Positions 16,925-26,012 of a stretch of DNA of 64,000 bases are shown piece by piece. The DNA is from Udaeobacter sp025935755. GTDB lineage: Bacteria; Verrucomicrobiota; Verrucomicrobiia; Chthoniobacterales; UBA10450. Numbering within the stretch: position 1 is the stretch's first letter; every line of letters begins with the position of its first letter. A program made the position numbers and the translations under genes. Under the pieces are notes generated by a model. The model was not told where the DNA came from, did no database searches, and saw only the letters and a list, made by a program, of their open reading frames with translations. The stretch is taken from the NCBI GenBank assembly GCA_036278715.1, contig DASUKN010000061.1, positions 62,001 to 126,000 of the forward strand, read 5' to 3'.

Positions 16925-17284
16925 TCGCAGGCCGCTTCACTTGCCAGCGCGGCAGAAACCCGCGACCTGATTACTCGTCTCAAAGTTCCGGGCGAGCACC
17001 CGTTTGAAAAGCTTTATCTAGGCTTCTCTGCGCATGCCGGAGACGGTATGGATTTCGCGCCTGTAAGATATTGACCGCCTAACCCAGGTTGGGGCGAACC
17101 ACCGCCGTCATGCAGCTACATTTCCGATGATTAAGACAGTCTCAATCAGAGGAACCCTCGATCTAGTCGGCGGTCGCTCGGTTTGGGCTCGTTAGGTCGC
17201 GGCGACAGAATCGTAGACTTGAAGTTCGTTCACCAAATTAAACGGCCGACGATGGCGCTCTCATCGTGTAAGCTGAAGAGTTGG
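16925..17284. other. Intergenic region with no recognised gene
   Basis: About 360 bases between glnA and a methyltransferase gene. There is no open frame with a recognisable product and no clear terminator. GCCTAAC and GTTAGGT words near 17088 and 17193 superficially resemble integron ends but lack the matching inner sites. Confidence 0.5.
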
Positions 17285-18130
17285 ATGGCTACCAAAGGCA
17301 ATTACATCCTGGGCCAATCTGAGTTTGAGTACGAGCGATTGACATTTCAGGCCAAGGTCGTTCGCCCGTTCACAGAAAAATTTTTCCGATTTGCCGGCGT
17401 TAACCCGGGAATGCGCGTGCTTGAGATCGGCTCAGGAATGGGCGACGTAGCCTTCCTCGCAGGCGAGATCGTCGGTCCAGGAGGGCGGGTGCTAGGAGTT
17501 GATCAGGATGCCGCGGGACTGGAGAAGGCGCGTGAGCGCAGTCGTCAGCAGGGTTGTTCTTCGTGGGTTTCGTTCGAAGCCAGCGCTCTCGATGAATTCG
17601 ACACAGCAGATCAGTTCGACGCAATCGTCGGTCGTTACATTTTACTTTACCAGCAAGATCCCGGAGCCATCATCCGGCGTCTGCTCAAATTTTTGAAGCC
17701 TGGCGGCATTGTTGTATTCCACGAAATGGATTTCGCCAACACTCACTCAAGCGACCCTCCGTGCCGGTTTTGGGACGAGATTTACGCACTACTCAGCGAA
17801 GCATTCCGCCGTGCCGGCCATCCGCCCGACTACGGTCGCCGCATAGCGAAAGCTTTTCTCGAAGCGGGTCTGCCGTTCCCGACAATTCTTGCTGAATCAC
17901 TGGCCGGTGGCGGCCGCGGATCGTATCTCTATCGCTGGATCGCCAATACGCTTATCAGCGTGAGCCCGCGTCTCCAAGAGCTGGGACTCGCGCTACCGGA
18001 CGGAGTCACCGCCGATGAGACACTCGCAGCACGGTTGGAAAAAGAGGCGATAGCTGGCGGAAGCCAAATCCTCGGACCGATTCAGTTTGGCGCCTGGACG
18101 CGAAAACCGTTCTCTGAGTCGGGAATCTGA
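17285..18130 (+). CDS. Class I SAM-dependent methyltransferase
   Basis: Rossmann-fold methyltransferase of about 281 residues. Motif I is VLEIGSGMGDVA, with the acidic residue of motif II in GVDQD and a motif IV-like segment around IVGRYILLYQ. The C-terminal third resembles UbiE/Erg6-type enzymes, but the substrate cannot be inferred. The start at 17285 (MATKGNYILG) is chosen over an upstream ATG at 17183 because the fold begins there. Confidence 0.85.
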   Translation: MATKGNYILGQSEFEYERLTFQAKVVRPFTEKFFRFAGVNPGMRVLEIGSGMGDVAFLAGEIVGPGGRVLGVDQDAAGLEKARERSRQQGCSSWVSFEASALDEFDTADQFDAIVGRYILLYQQDPGAIIRRLLKFLKPGGIVVFHEMDFANTHSSDPPCRFWDEIYALLSEAFRRAGHPPDYGRRIAKAFLEAGLPFPTILAESLAGGGRGSYLYRWIANTLISVSPRLQELGLALPDGVTADETLAARLEKEAIAGGSQILGPIQFGAWTRKPFSESGI

Positions 18131-18296
18131 CCGCGGCAAAAAACCGGAAAGCCAACCGCTGAGCGTTCGGAAATCCAAGTCTATGCTTGACAGCTTCTTT
18201 TTTGACCGAAAGAAAGTTTGCTTTGTCAGCGATCGCTCAGCTTGCTCTTGTTAGGCTCGTTACAGCACATTCGTTGCAAAACAGACTGGGATACCC

Positions 18297-18596
18297 ATGA
18301 CGAAGAAGAAACGCATCCAACGCCGGACTCCGGAGGTATGTCCGGTCTGCGGTGAAGACCTTCCGCGCGAGGTCCAAGCATGTCCCGAATGCGGTGCCGA
18401 TCATAATTCGGGTTGGCGAGACGATGCCGATACCTATGATGGTGCGAACTTACCGGAAGACAGCTTCAACTACGACCATTTCGTTAGGCAGGAGTTCGGA
18501 TCCAAAGCCAAACCAGCGGGACTCAAGACAGTCTGGTGGATCGTTGGCATCTCCTTGGTCGTTGCCCTGGTGTTCTATTTTTTTGCAGCTCGTTGA
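18297..18596 (+). CDS. Small zinc-ribbon protein with C-terminal membrane anchor
   Basis: The 99 residues contain two CxxC pairs (CPVCGEDL and CPECGAD, about residues 15-33), which form a zinc ribbon, and one C-terminal transmembrane helix ending in AAR. The basic N-terminus would lie in the cytoplasm. Tail-anchored zinc-ribbon proteins like this are common and mostly uncharacterised. No operon partner is evident. Confidence 0.8.
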   Translation: MTKKKRIQRRTPEVCPVCGEDLPREVQACPECGADHNSGWRDDADTYDGANLPEDSFNYDHFVRQEFGSKAKPAGLKTVWWIVGISLVVALVFYFFAAR

Positions 18597-18664
18597 TGTT
18601 CGCCGCCGTTCGGTTCTAACTTTCGAGTTGATTGAGCACGCGACGCCTTGTTAACGTCGCCCGC

Positions 18665-19432
18665 ATGATAAAGACCAAACTTGTTTCCTGCTTCATCGTT
18701 ATCACTTTGCTTGTCTCAAGCCAATTTGCCCGCGCTGCTGACCTACCGGATGCTGAACGACCAATGATCTCCCCCGCCGACGCGATTTCACGACTTAAGG
18801 AAGGCAATAGTCGTTTCATGGCGGGGAACATGCAGCATCCGCACGATACAAGTGATGAGCGAGCGTACATAGCTAAAAACAGCTTTGAAAATCCTGGAGC
18901 GATGTCTCTGGGAATGACGACCGAGCAGGCTGCCAAACGACGGGGAGAACTGACCAAAAGTCAGCATCCGTTCGCGATCATACTCAGTTGCTCCGATTCA
19001 CGTGTGCCGCCCGAACTCGTCTTTGATGAAGGCCTCGGAGATCTCTTTATCGTCCGGGTGGCAGGCAATGTACTTAACGATGAAGGCCTGGGAAGCATCG
19101 AGTACGGTGTTGAGGTTTTGGGTGCCCGATTGATCCTCGTGCTCGGCCATCAGAGCTGCGGAGCCGTGGATGCCGCGATGAAGACGGTCGCTGCTAAAGG
19201 CAAGGCACCAGGGCACATTCAGTCACTGATCACAGCGATCAAGCCGGTAGTACAGTCGACGCCAAAAGGCGATCTCGAGACGACGACGAAAGCCAATGTG
19301 AAACACGTCGTGGACGTTCTCCGCTCGTCAGCGCCAATTCTAAAAGGTAGAGTTGATGCCGGTGAAGTACAGGTAATCGGTGGCTATTATACCCTGGATA
19401 GTGGCGCAGTTACTTTTCTCGACGGGAAGTAG
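18665..19432 (+). CDS. Exported beta-class carbonic anhydrase
   Basis: Interconverts CO2 and bicarbonate using zinc. The ligands are the Cys of SCSDSRVPPE and the His and Cys of GHQSCGAV, with the Asp-Arg pair of CSDSR also present. A signal peptide (about residues 1-24, ending near FARAAD) predicts export, so the enzyme should act in the periplasm, unlike the usual cytoplasmic beta form. The start at 18665 is taken because it gives a clean signal peptide. Confidence 0.92.
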   Translation: MIKTKLVSCFIVITLLVSSQFARAADLPDAERPMISPADAISRLKEGNSRFMAGNMQHPHDTSDERAYIAKNSFENPGAMSLGMTTEQAAKRRGELTKSQHPFAIILSCSDSRVPPELVFDEGLGDLFIVRVAGNVLNDEGLGSIEYGVEVLGARLILVLGHQSCGAVDAAMKTVAAKGKAPGHIQSLITAIKPVVQSTPKGDLETTTKANVKHVVDVLRSSAPILKGRVDAGEVQVIGGYYTLDSGAVTFLDGK

Positions 19433-19561
19433 GGCTTTCCGTAAAGCCGAAATGCAGCGCACGATTACCGTAGCCGCCTCGCTCAGTCGAGGCGGGATCC
19501 CAGAACACGGCGACAGAGCGCCGATGGCTACAACTCACGTTGATGGGATGATGTTGCTTTT

Positions 19562-20350
19562 ATGAGCGTCGTCGGAAAAGTGGACAGCCTCTGGCGTTAT
19601 CCGGTCAAGAGCATGCGTGGTGAGGAGTTGAACGAAGCGTATGCGAGCTATTCCGGAATCTATGGTGATCGCGTCTTTGCATTCAGAAGTTCTGCAAATC
19701 ACGATGGTTTTCCATACTTCACAGCTCGTGAGCAACGAAAGCTGCTTCAGTATCGTCCCCGGTTCCGGTATCCAGACAAAGCAGCGCAGCCTATCAATCT
19801 GGTTGACGCGGAAAGCAGAAATGCAAATCCGCTCTCGGCCAATCTCGCAGAGTTCATCGTCGACGTTGAGACGCCGGATGGAAAATCGATTGCGATTGAT
19901 GATCCAGCGTTGATCGAGATAATCCGGGCGAACGTCGATCAAAACCATCAGGTCACATTAATGCAATCACAACGCGCCATGACCGATTGCCGGCCCGTGT
20001 CGCTCTTCAGTTTACAATCGGCGCAGCAACTCGCGGAAGAGACCGGGATTCCGGTGGATAAACGGCGGTTCCGCGCAAACGTTTACGTCGATTTCGGGGC
20101 TGCTGCCAAAGCCTTTGCTGAAAACGAGCTGGTGGGCCGATCGGTACGCATCGGGTCAAAAGTCGTTATCACGATACTTGAGCGCGATTCGCGTTGCATG
20201 GTGATCACGCTGGATCCGGACACCGGAGAGCAAACGCCCGCAATATTGAAAAAGGTGGCGCAAGCTCACGACGGGATGGCCGGTGTTTATGGCGCTGTCG
20301 TCGTAGAAGGCCTCATTCGCAAGGGCGACTCGATAGAACTGCTCGGGTAA
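19562..20350 (+). CDS. MOSC domain protein (MOSC_N + MOSC)
   Basis: MOSC proteins bind the molybdenum cofactor or act in sulfur-carrier reactions; some reduce N-hydroxylated compounds. The N-terminal beta-barrel starts VDSLWRYPVKSMRGEEL. The C-terminal MOSC domain holds the conserved Cys in DSRCMVITLDPDTGE. The length of 262 residues is normal for the two-domain form. No redox partner gene is adjacent, so the reaction is unknown. Confidence 0.9.
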   Translation: MSVVGKVDSLWRYPVKSMRGEELNEAYASYSGIYGDRVFAFRSSANHDGFPYFTAREQRKLLQYRPRFRYPDKAAQPINLVDAESRNANPLSANLAEFIVDVETPDGKSIAIDDPALIEIIRANVDQNHQVTLMQSQRAMTDCRPVSLFSLQSAQQLAEETGIPVDKRRFRANVYVDFGAAAKAFAENELVGRSVRIGSKVVITILERDSRCMVITLDPDTGEQTPAILKKVAQAHDGMAGVYGAVVVEGLIRKGDSIELLG

Positions 20351-20504
20351 AGTAAGTCGGTCCCCCGGGTTGATGTGGCTGCCACACAGAGGACTGGCCG
20401 CCGTACCAATTAGATTCGTAGTGCATTCCAATACGGGTTCTGTAATCCATTACCGACCTCACAACATTTTGCATCGCACGCTTGTTCGCGCGAAGAACTG
20501 ACGC

Positions 20505-21986
20505 ATGACAAATGGCGACATTATCGAGTCGTATGTCCCGGTGCGATTAGATCGATTGCCGTGGAGTTCGTGGCACTGGCTCATCGTCGTCTCGTTAGGG
20601 GCAACCTGGATTCTTGATGGCCTGGAGGTCACGCTTGCCGGAGCTTTAGGTGGTGTTTTGACTCGTCATGAGACGCTCGGATTGAGCGACGCCCAAGTCG
20701 GTGCCACGGCGACGTGCTATTTGGCCGGCGCGGTAATTGGTGCACTGCTTTTCGGCTACGCGACCGATCGGTTTGGCCGCAAAAAGTTGTTCTTCATTAC
20801 CGTTGCCGTTTATCTGATGGGAACGGCTCTATCAGGTTTCTCCTGGAATTTCTGGAGCTACGCACTCTTTCGGGCAATCACCGGAGCAGGGATTGGCGGT
20901 GAATACGCGGCGATCAATTCGGCGATCGACGAATTGATTCCCGCGCGTGTGCGCGGCCGCGTCGATTTGATCATCAACGGCTCCTACTGGGTTGGCGCCG
21001 CGATGGGTGCCGCGGCCACGCTCGTGCTTCTCGATCCGCGCCACATTCCGATCTGGCTCGGGTGGCGTCTGGCATTTGGAATCGGCGCGGCGCTCGGATT
21101 GATCGTGATCTTCTTTCGCCGCTGGATTCCGGAGAGTCCGCGCTGGTTAATGATCCATGGCCGGAACATCGAGGCGGAACAGATCGTAACTGCGGTCGAG
21201 CAAAGGATCCGCTCTGGAGAGGCGAGCTCCCGGGAGCCTGTTACTCAAGGCATCGCGGAACTCCGCCCTCCATCACTCCATCACTCCATCACTCCAGTCC
21301 GTGTACGCACTCGCACACATACGCCGTGGCGCGAAATCTGGAACGCGATTGTGCACGAACATCGGCGACGTTCGTTTCTCGGTTTCGTGCTCATGGCGAC
21401 TCAGGCATTTTTCTATAACGCGATCTTTTTCACTTATGCGCTTGTGTTGATGCGCTTCTACGGCGTGCCGGAGAAAGACGTCGGCGGTTATTTGTTGCCA
21501 TTTGCACTTGGAAACGTGCTCGGGCCGCTGCTGCTTGGGCATCTGTTCGACACGATCGGTCGTAAACAAATGATCACCCTGACATACGCGGTCGCGGGAA
21601 TATTACTCGCGCTGACCGGGTGGCTTTTTTATGCCGGATTGCTGACGGCGCAAACGCAGACGCTCGCGTGGACGATTATCTTCTTTGTCGCTTCGGCGGC
21701 CGCGAGTTCTGCGTACCTCACCGTGAGCGAAATTTTCCCGTTGGAAATTCGCGGAATGGCGATTGCAATTTTTTTTGCAATCGGAACACTGACCGGTGGC
21801 GTCGGCTCACCGCTGTTGTTCGGCTGGATCATCGGCACCGGATCGACCACTGCACTGTTCACGGGATATTTGATTGCCGCGGTGTTGATGATTTTTGCCG
21901 CGGCGATGGAAGCATGGATCGGCGTGGCAGCCGAGCAACGTTCGCTCGAGCACATCGCCGCGCCGTTATCGAGCAAGAGCCTGTAG
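20505..21986 (+). CDS. MFS transporter (sugar-porter / aromatic-acid type)
   Basis: Twelve-helix major facilitator of 493 residues. The loop 2-3 motif is GYATDRFGRKKLF and the motif after helix 6 is PESPRWL, which point to the sugar-porter or metabolite:H+ symporter group. The cytoplasmic loop between helices 6 and 7 contains three exact tandem copies of CCATCACT (21270-21293), read as PSLHHSIT. The substrate is not predictable. Confidence 0.9.
   Translation: MTNGDIIESYVPVRLDRLPWSSWHWLIVVSLGATWILDGLEVTLAGALGGVLTRHETLGLSDAQVGATATCYLAGAVIGALLFGYATDRFGRKKLFFITVAVYLMGTALSGFSWNFWSYALFRAITGAGIGGEYAAINSAIDELIPARVRGRVDLIINGSYWVGAAMGAAATLVLLDPRHIPIWLGWRLAFGIGAALGLIVIFFRRWIPESPRWLMIHGRNIEAEQIVTAVEQRIRSGEASSREPVTQGIAELRPPSLHHSITPVRVRTRTHTPWREIWNAIVHEHRRRSFLGFVLMATQAFFYNAIFFTYALVLMRFYGVPEKDVGGYLLPFALGNVLGPLLLGHLFDTIGRKQMITLTYAVAGILLALTGWLFYAGLLTAQTQTLAWTIIFFVASAAASSAYLTVSEIFPLEIRGMAIAIFFAIGTLTGGVGSPLLFGWIIGTGSTTALFTGYLIAAVLMIFAAAMEAWIGVAAEQRSLEHIAAPLSSKSL
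21270..21293. repeat. Tandem octamer (CCATCACT x3) inside the MFS gene
   Basis: Three perfect 8-bp units lie in the central loop of the transporter. A gain or loss of one unit would shift the frame, so this is a possible slippage site. Confidence 0.7.
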
Positions 21987-22005
21987 GGCGTCCGCGTCAG
22001 ACGCC
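21983..22005. repeat. 23-bp palindromic repeat, copy 1
   Basis: GTAGGGCG begins a short palindrome (GGCGTC with GACGCC). It overlaps the MFS stop codon. A near-identical copy in the same orientation is at 24589-24611. Confidence 0.65.
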
Positions 22006-22052
22006 TTTGTCTCGCAGAGACCACCTGCAAAATTAGCGCTTGCGCTCGGTGA

Positions 22053-22604
22053 TCAGAGACCGCCGCTACTGACAACGGTCAGTTCGCGAGTGTGAATCGG
22101 CCCGGCAGGCATTAATTTGCTAGAATAAAGATGGAACGCGTCAACGCGGATCAGACCGGCGTCGAACTCGGCATTCGATTGCAAAAACTTACAGAGCGCT
22201 TGAGCAGAAACATCGCCGCAACGCGCGATCGTGATATGCGGATGCCATGGGCGAAGCTCCGGTTCGAGACCGGCGGCCAGCGCAGCTTCTTGCACGCGTT
22301 TGTGGATTTGGAACAGATGTGGGTGCGCTTTGCCGACGCCAATCCAGATAATTTTCGGCGCGCCTCTCGACGAAAAAGAACCGATTTCCTTCACCGGTAG
22401 AAAGAACGCGCCGAACTGGATCGTGCTGAGTTTGTCCCGGAGCTTCGGTTCAACATCTTCTCGTACCTCACCAAAAAAACCGAGCGTCAGATGCATTTGC
22501 TCCGGTTCCGTCCAACGCACACCGCGAACATCCGGATCAAGGCCTGCAAGCGATCGACGCATTGAGTCCGGCAGATCAATCGCGACGAACAGCCTTTTGC
22601 TCAT
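22053..22604 (-). CDS. thpR: RNA 2',3'-cyclic phosphodiesterase (2H family)
   Basis: 2H phosphoesterase (LigT/ThpR) that opens 2',3'-cyclic phosphates on RNA ends. The two catalytic HxTx motifs are HLTL and HITI, with the family start KRLFVAIDLP. The start at 22604 gives 183 residues, a normal length; an upstream ATG at 22643 is less likely. It lies 67 bases downstream of the SDR gene on the same strand. Confidence 0.93.
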   Translation of the reverse strand: MSKRLFVAIDLPDSMRRSLAGLDPDVRGVRWTEPEQMHLTLGFFGEVREDVEPKLRDKLSTIQFGAFFLPVKEIGSFSSRGAPKIIWIGVGKAHPHLFQIHKRVQEAALAAGLEPELRPWHPHITIARCGDVSAQALCKFLQSNAEFDAGLIRVDAFHLYSSKLMPAGPIHTRELTVVSSGGL

Positions 22605-22671
22605 GCCTTCGCCCCATTTGTTGTCGAAGGGCGAGCGACACAATCGCTGGAAAGCAAATCCGGTGTAAGGT

Positions 22672-23703
22672 TCAATGATTCACGGATCGCGCCGCGCGTT
22701 CGTTGTTCCGTGTTGTCGCGCGATCGGCCAGGCGTGTCATCCATTCCGGTGTTAATCGTGGGAGTTCTGAGCCAGACCGTGATTGTTGACCGCCTTCATC
22801 GGCTGTCTGTGGGAGAAATCGATTCACAATTTTCATCGCGTACCCGGTAAGGTTCGGAAATAGCGCATTGGCCGCAATAGCGCCACGTGCAGCAAACGTG
22901 AGGGTAAGCGACGGCTGACCGCGCCTGAACGCCGCTATGATTTTCCGCGCTGCCCGATTGGCACCCATCGATATCAACGGCGCGCCCGCGGATGCGGAGA
23001 ACCACGCAAATTCGGCGTCGTGATTGCCCTTAAACTTTGCATTCACATGTGAGCCGGTGCGCATAAGCCCAGGCGACACGGTCGTCACGTGAATGTTGTC
23101 GCGCGCGAGCTCAGTCCGTATTGCGTCGGACAAACCGGTTAGTGCAAACTTGCTGGCGCTGTATGGAGCAAAATGCGGCACTGCAAGTTTGCCACCGATG
23201 GACGAAATGTTCACAATACGTCCCCCATCGCCGACACGCATTTCGGGCACGACTTGGCAGACCAATTCGTACGCCGCCCAGAAATGCAGTCTCATCGCGC
23301 GCTCGTAATCGTCGCGAATCATGTGATCCAGCGGACCGACTTCGATGATGCCAGCGTTGTTAATCAGGATGTCAATTCCATCGAAATGATCGATGACTTC
23401 CCGGACTGCGGTCTGGATCTGATCGCGATCGAGCAGATCACATTCGACAGTAAAAACATTTCCACCGCGCGAAGTGAGATCAGCTTTGGCACGCATGAGT
23501 TCTTCTCGATCGCGGGCGATGAGAGCGACCTTTCCGCCTTGTTCGCAGATATGTCGCGCCAGCACGAGCCCAAGGCCGCGCGAGCCACCGGTGATGAGGG
23601 CGACCTTGTTGCGCAACGTATATTGCGCCGTGCGAATCATCCGCACGATTATCCAACCGCCAAATAAAAGAGCGCCTGCTCTGAGCCAAGCCCGCGTATT
23701 CAT
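22672..23703 (-). CDS. SDR family oxidoreductase with N-terminal membrane segment
   Basis: Short-chain dehydrogenase with the cofactor motif TGGSRGLG, the NNAG motif, the catalytic Ser (ISSIGG) and the YxxxK pair in YSASK. A hydrophobic stretch at residues about 8-24 precedes the Rossmann fold, so the enzyme is probably membrane-attached. The C-terminal extension after residue 260 is typical of the larger SDR proteins. The substrate is not known. Confidence 0.9.
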   Translation of the reverse strand: MNTRAWLRAGALLFGGWIIVRMIRTAQYTLRNKVALITGGSRGLGLVLARHICEQGGKVALIARDREELMRAKADLTSRGGNVFTVECDLLDRDQIQTAVREVIDHFDGIDILINNAGIIEVGPLDHMIRDDYERAMRLHFWAAYELVCQVVPEMRVGDGGRIVNISSIGGKLAVPHFAPYSASKFALTGLSDAIRTELARDNIHVTTVSPGLMRTGSHVNAKFKGNHDAEFAWFSASAGAPLISMGANRAARKIIAAFRRGQPSLTLTFAARGAIAANALFPNLTGYAMKIVNRFLPQTADEGGQQSRSGSELPRLTPEWMTRLADRATTRNNERAARSVNH

Positions 23704-24027
23704 TTACACAACCCTATAATCAAATACGAAACATTCGGAGCAAGCGGCCGTGAGCGAGAGAGTGAACCAGAGATGCACCGTACGCAAAGAGTGCGACCGC
23801 TGAGTATGAGCATTGATGGAGGGTTCCCCAGCAATGTGATCTCGTCTTTGGCGGGCGGTGCCCGGACGCTAAGCCTTGCTCGGTAATGGCGAGAATGTCG
23901 CAAAGCCAGCAGCGCGCAACCCATCACCTATAATTCCAGAGATGCCTCGACTTCGCTTGCATGACAATGCTCTCAACGTCGTGTGGATTCGAGCGCGTCG
24001 GAGGCATCTTCATTTTTTCGATAAGTG
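23704..24027. other. Intergenic region between smpB and the SDR gene
   Basis: About 320 bases with no supported gene. It contains an inverted repeat with arms 23940-23951 and 23997-24009 (AGATGCCTCGAC and its inverse), followed on the plus strand by TTCATTTTTTCG. The loop is too long for a textbook terminator. Part of it (CTCGACTTCGCTTGCATGAC) resembles the dispersed palindrome family. Confidence 0.5.
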
Positions 24028-24489
24028 TCACGCGTGTTTGCGATTGAAACGCGCAACTTCACGCGCAGTCTCGCGATCAACAGCGCGTTTCTTCAAATCG
24101 GCACGCTTATCCCCCGCAACTTTCCCTACGCCCACGCCGACTTCGGCTTTCACCTTCCCATTTTTCCAATACAACTTTAACACGATCAACGCGCGACCTT
24201 TGACCTGCGCTTCGCCGTAAAGCCTGTCAATCTCCTGGCGATGGAGCAACAATTTACGGACACGCTTGGCGGTGGGAATTTCGTGACTGGCGCGCTCATA
24301 AGGCTGGATATCGGCATTGTAAAGAAATGCTTCCCCGTTCTCGATTCGGGCGAATGCGTCGCTGATATTGGCTTTGCCCGCGCGGATCGATTTCACCTCG
24401 CTGCCCTTCAACTCGATGCCCGCTTCGTATCGATCGACGATGTGATAATCCCGCAGCGCCTTGCGATTGATTACGGACTCGGTTGCCAT
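24028..24489 (-). CDS. smpB: SsrA-binding protein SmpB
   Basis: Binds tmRNA and delivers it to stalled ribosomes for trans-translation. The 153 residues show the family signatures RKALRDYHIVDRYEAGI, LKGSEVKSIR and FLYNADIQPY, and a basic C-terminal tail ending in ARFNRKHA. It lies about 150 bases downstream of rpoZ on the same strand. The tmRNA gene is not in this window. Confidence 0.96.
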   Translation of the reverse strand: MATESVINRKALRDYHIVDRYEAGIELKGSEVKSIRAGKANISDAFARIENGEAFLYNADIQPYERASHEIPTAKRVRKLLLHRQEIDRLYGEAQVKGRALIVLKLYWKNGKVKAEVGVGVGKVAGDKRADLKKRAVDRETAREVARFNRKHA

Positions 24490-24588
24490 GTTGCCAAGGG
24501 ATCCTGTATCAGAAGTTGTCGCTCCTTGTAGTGTCGGCCGTCGTCAGCGCGGATTCGAGCGCCGGGTCAGCGACGCCTCAAGCAAAAT

Positions 24589-24611
24589 CGTAGGGCGCCT
24601 GTGTCAGACGC
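24589..24611. repeat. 23-bp palindromic repeat, copy 2
   Basis: Same sequence type and orientation as 21983-22005, differing at a few positions. It lies between rpoZ and smpB. Confidence 0.65.
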
Positions 24612-24638
24612 CATAACAAACTCGAACCGGTTGCGCGG

Positions 24639-24854
24639 CTAAGCGCCGTCTATGGACCCTTCGAGCGACTCGTAAGTCAATTTGCCGGCGATGATTTCCT
24701 TTAGTGCAATATCTGTTAAAGACATCCGCGGTGTCGTCTCTACCAAAGGCCGGTGTCCTAGGCCAAGCTGACGCACACGCTTGGAGACAACATTAATCAG
24801 AAGTTGCTGATTGGGGATAACCTGTGCTGCTTCCTGAAGAAGTTGAGTGGTCAT
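24639..24854 (-). CDS. rpoZ: RNA polymerase omega subunit
   Basis: Small RNA polymerase subunit that helps assemble beta'. The 71 residues from the chosen start carry LINVVSKRVRQLGLGHRPLV and SLTDIALKEIIAGKLTYE, typical of omega. An ATG at 24956 would add 34 residues; the internal start fits the family length better. It is upstream of smpB on the same strand. Confidence 0.88.
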   Translation of the reverse strand: MTTQLLQEAAQVIPNQQLLINVVSKRVRQLGLGHRPLVETTPRMSLTDIALKEIIAGKLTYESLEGSIDGA

Positions 24855-25080
24855 ATGGCGCAAGGAATGAACGCGGCGAACCGCCTCCGTCGGGAATTGA
24901 AGGATAGTCGATCCGCTGCTTGGAAGGGCGGATGTAACAAGTTGCGGTGCGAGCATGGTAAAAATGAGTGTTGACTTTCCAGATGAAGCGGCTCGTTGTC
25001 AACGCTTTTTGTCCGAAAGAACACAAAGTAATTTCGAGCCTCGGGGCGGGACCGGACCTGCTGCTGTGCGGGAGCCGAAG

Positions 25081-25764
25081 TTATTTCCGTTGCCATCGCC
25101 CGACCCAGGTGCCCCATCCATAGTAACCAAACGGCACCAGCGGGCCGTCACTCACCAACCCGTCGATCTGCGCCCGCAGCGGCGCCGCTTTGGCTGGCCC
25201 AAAGTAATCGTCGATCACCAGCCAGCAGCCAACGCGAAGCAGGTCACCGTAAGCATCCAAATCCCGGCGCACATTATTATCCGCGTCAAAAATAAGCAAA
25301 CCGACCTCGCGACTGGCCAACCGCTTATGAATCTCGGCCTTAATCGCGTCTTCAGAAGACCGGCCGTGAATCAAAGTCACGTCCTGCGCAACCCCAAATC
25401 GCGTGAGGTTCTTTTTCAAATCCTTGATAATGTTCCTGCTCGACAGGCGGAAATGCTTCAAACTGCCTCCAGCTTCAACCGTGATGATTTTCTTCTGTGT
25501 GTCCGACTCACGCGCGCCCAGGGCCGCTGCGATGGTGGATCCGCCAACGTAGGGACCGACCTCGAGGACATTACCGGGGCTGAAGCGCGCGAAATGATAG
25601 ATCAAAAGTAAAACGTCCACATGCAACATCGACGATTCCCGCCCGACCTCTTCTAATCGATGACGTACGTCAGCGCTGCGGTATTCCATTAGTGTCCGAA
25701 GCAACTCCAGAACCTGATTCAAATGAGATGAACCGCTATCAGCGGCATCCGTCTGATCAACCAC
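25081..25764 (-). CDS. Class I SAM methyltransferase (Methyltransf_24-like)
   Basis: Rossmann-type methyltransferase with motif I NVLEVGPYVGGSTIA and later acidic segments LLIFDADNN and LVIDDYFG, resembling small-molecule O-methyltransferases of the CmcI or Methyltransf_24 type. The open frame runs up to 26073, but its first part is the antisense of tRNA-Pro and cannot be coding. The start given (GTG at 25764) is a guess; an ATG at 25689 or a TTG at 25797 are alternatives. Confidence 0.7.
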   Translation of the reverse strand: MVDQTDAADSGSSHLNQVLELLRTLMEYRSADVRHRLEEVGRESSMLHVDVLLLIYHFARFSPGNVLEVGPYVGGSTIAAALGARESDTQKKIITVEAGGSLKHFRLSSRNIIKDLKKNLTRFGVAQDVTLIHGRSSEDAIKAEIHKRLASREVGLLIFDADNNVRRDLDAYGDLLRVGCWLVIDDYFGPAKAAPLRAQIDGLVSDGPLVPFGYYGWGTWVGRWQRK

Positions 25765-25938
25765 AGCCGAGCGTAGCGGCGCGACATGACTTCGCAAGAT
25801 AATCCAAGAATAGCAACGTGCGCAGCATCGGGTTGAAATGATCGGTGGGAAGCCGTCACTCCTTGGAGTTCGCTTCTTGCGATTTGGATTAAAATACGCG
25901 AAGTAAGAACCGCGTCCGCCGGAGAAGTCCGGTTTTTG

Positions 25939-26012
25939 CGGGCTGTGGCTCAGCTTGGTAGAGCGCCTGGTTCGGGACCAGGAGGCCGTGGGTTCAAATC
26001 CCACCAGCCCGA
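25939..26012 (+). tRNA. tRNA-Pro (anticodon CGG)
   Basis: A complete cloverleaf: acceptor arms CGGGCTG and CAGCCCG, D arm with GGCTCAGCTTGGTAGAGC, anticodon stem CCTGG/CCAGG with loop TTCGGGA (anticodon CGG at 25973-25975, reading CCG), and T arm GTGGGTTCAAATCCCAC. The discriminator base is A and the CCA end is not encoded. Confidence 0.97.

Noticed and set aside
17088..17193. GCCTAAC and GTTAGGT words resembling integron attC ends
   Set aside because: The inner L sites are not complementary, and there is no integrase or cassette array.
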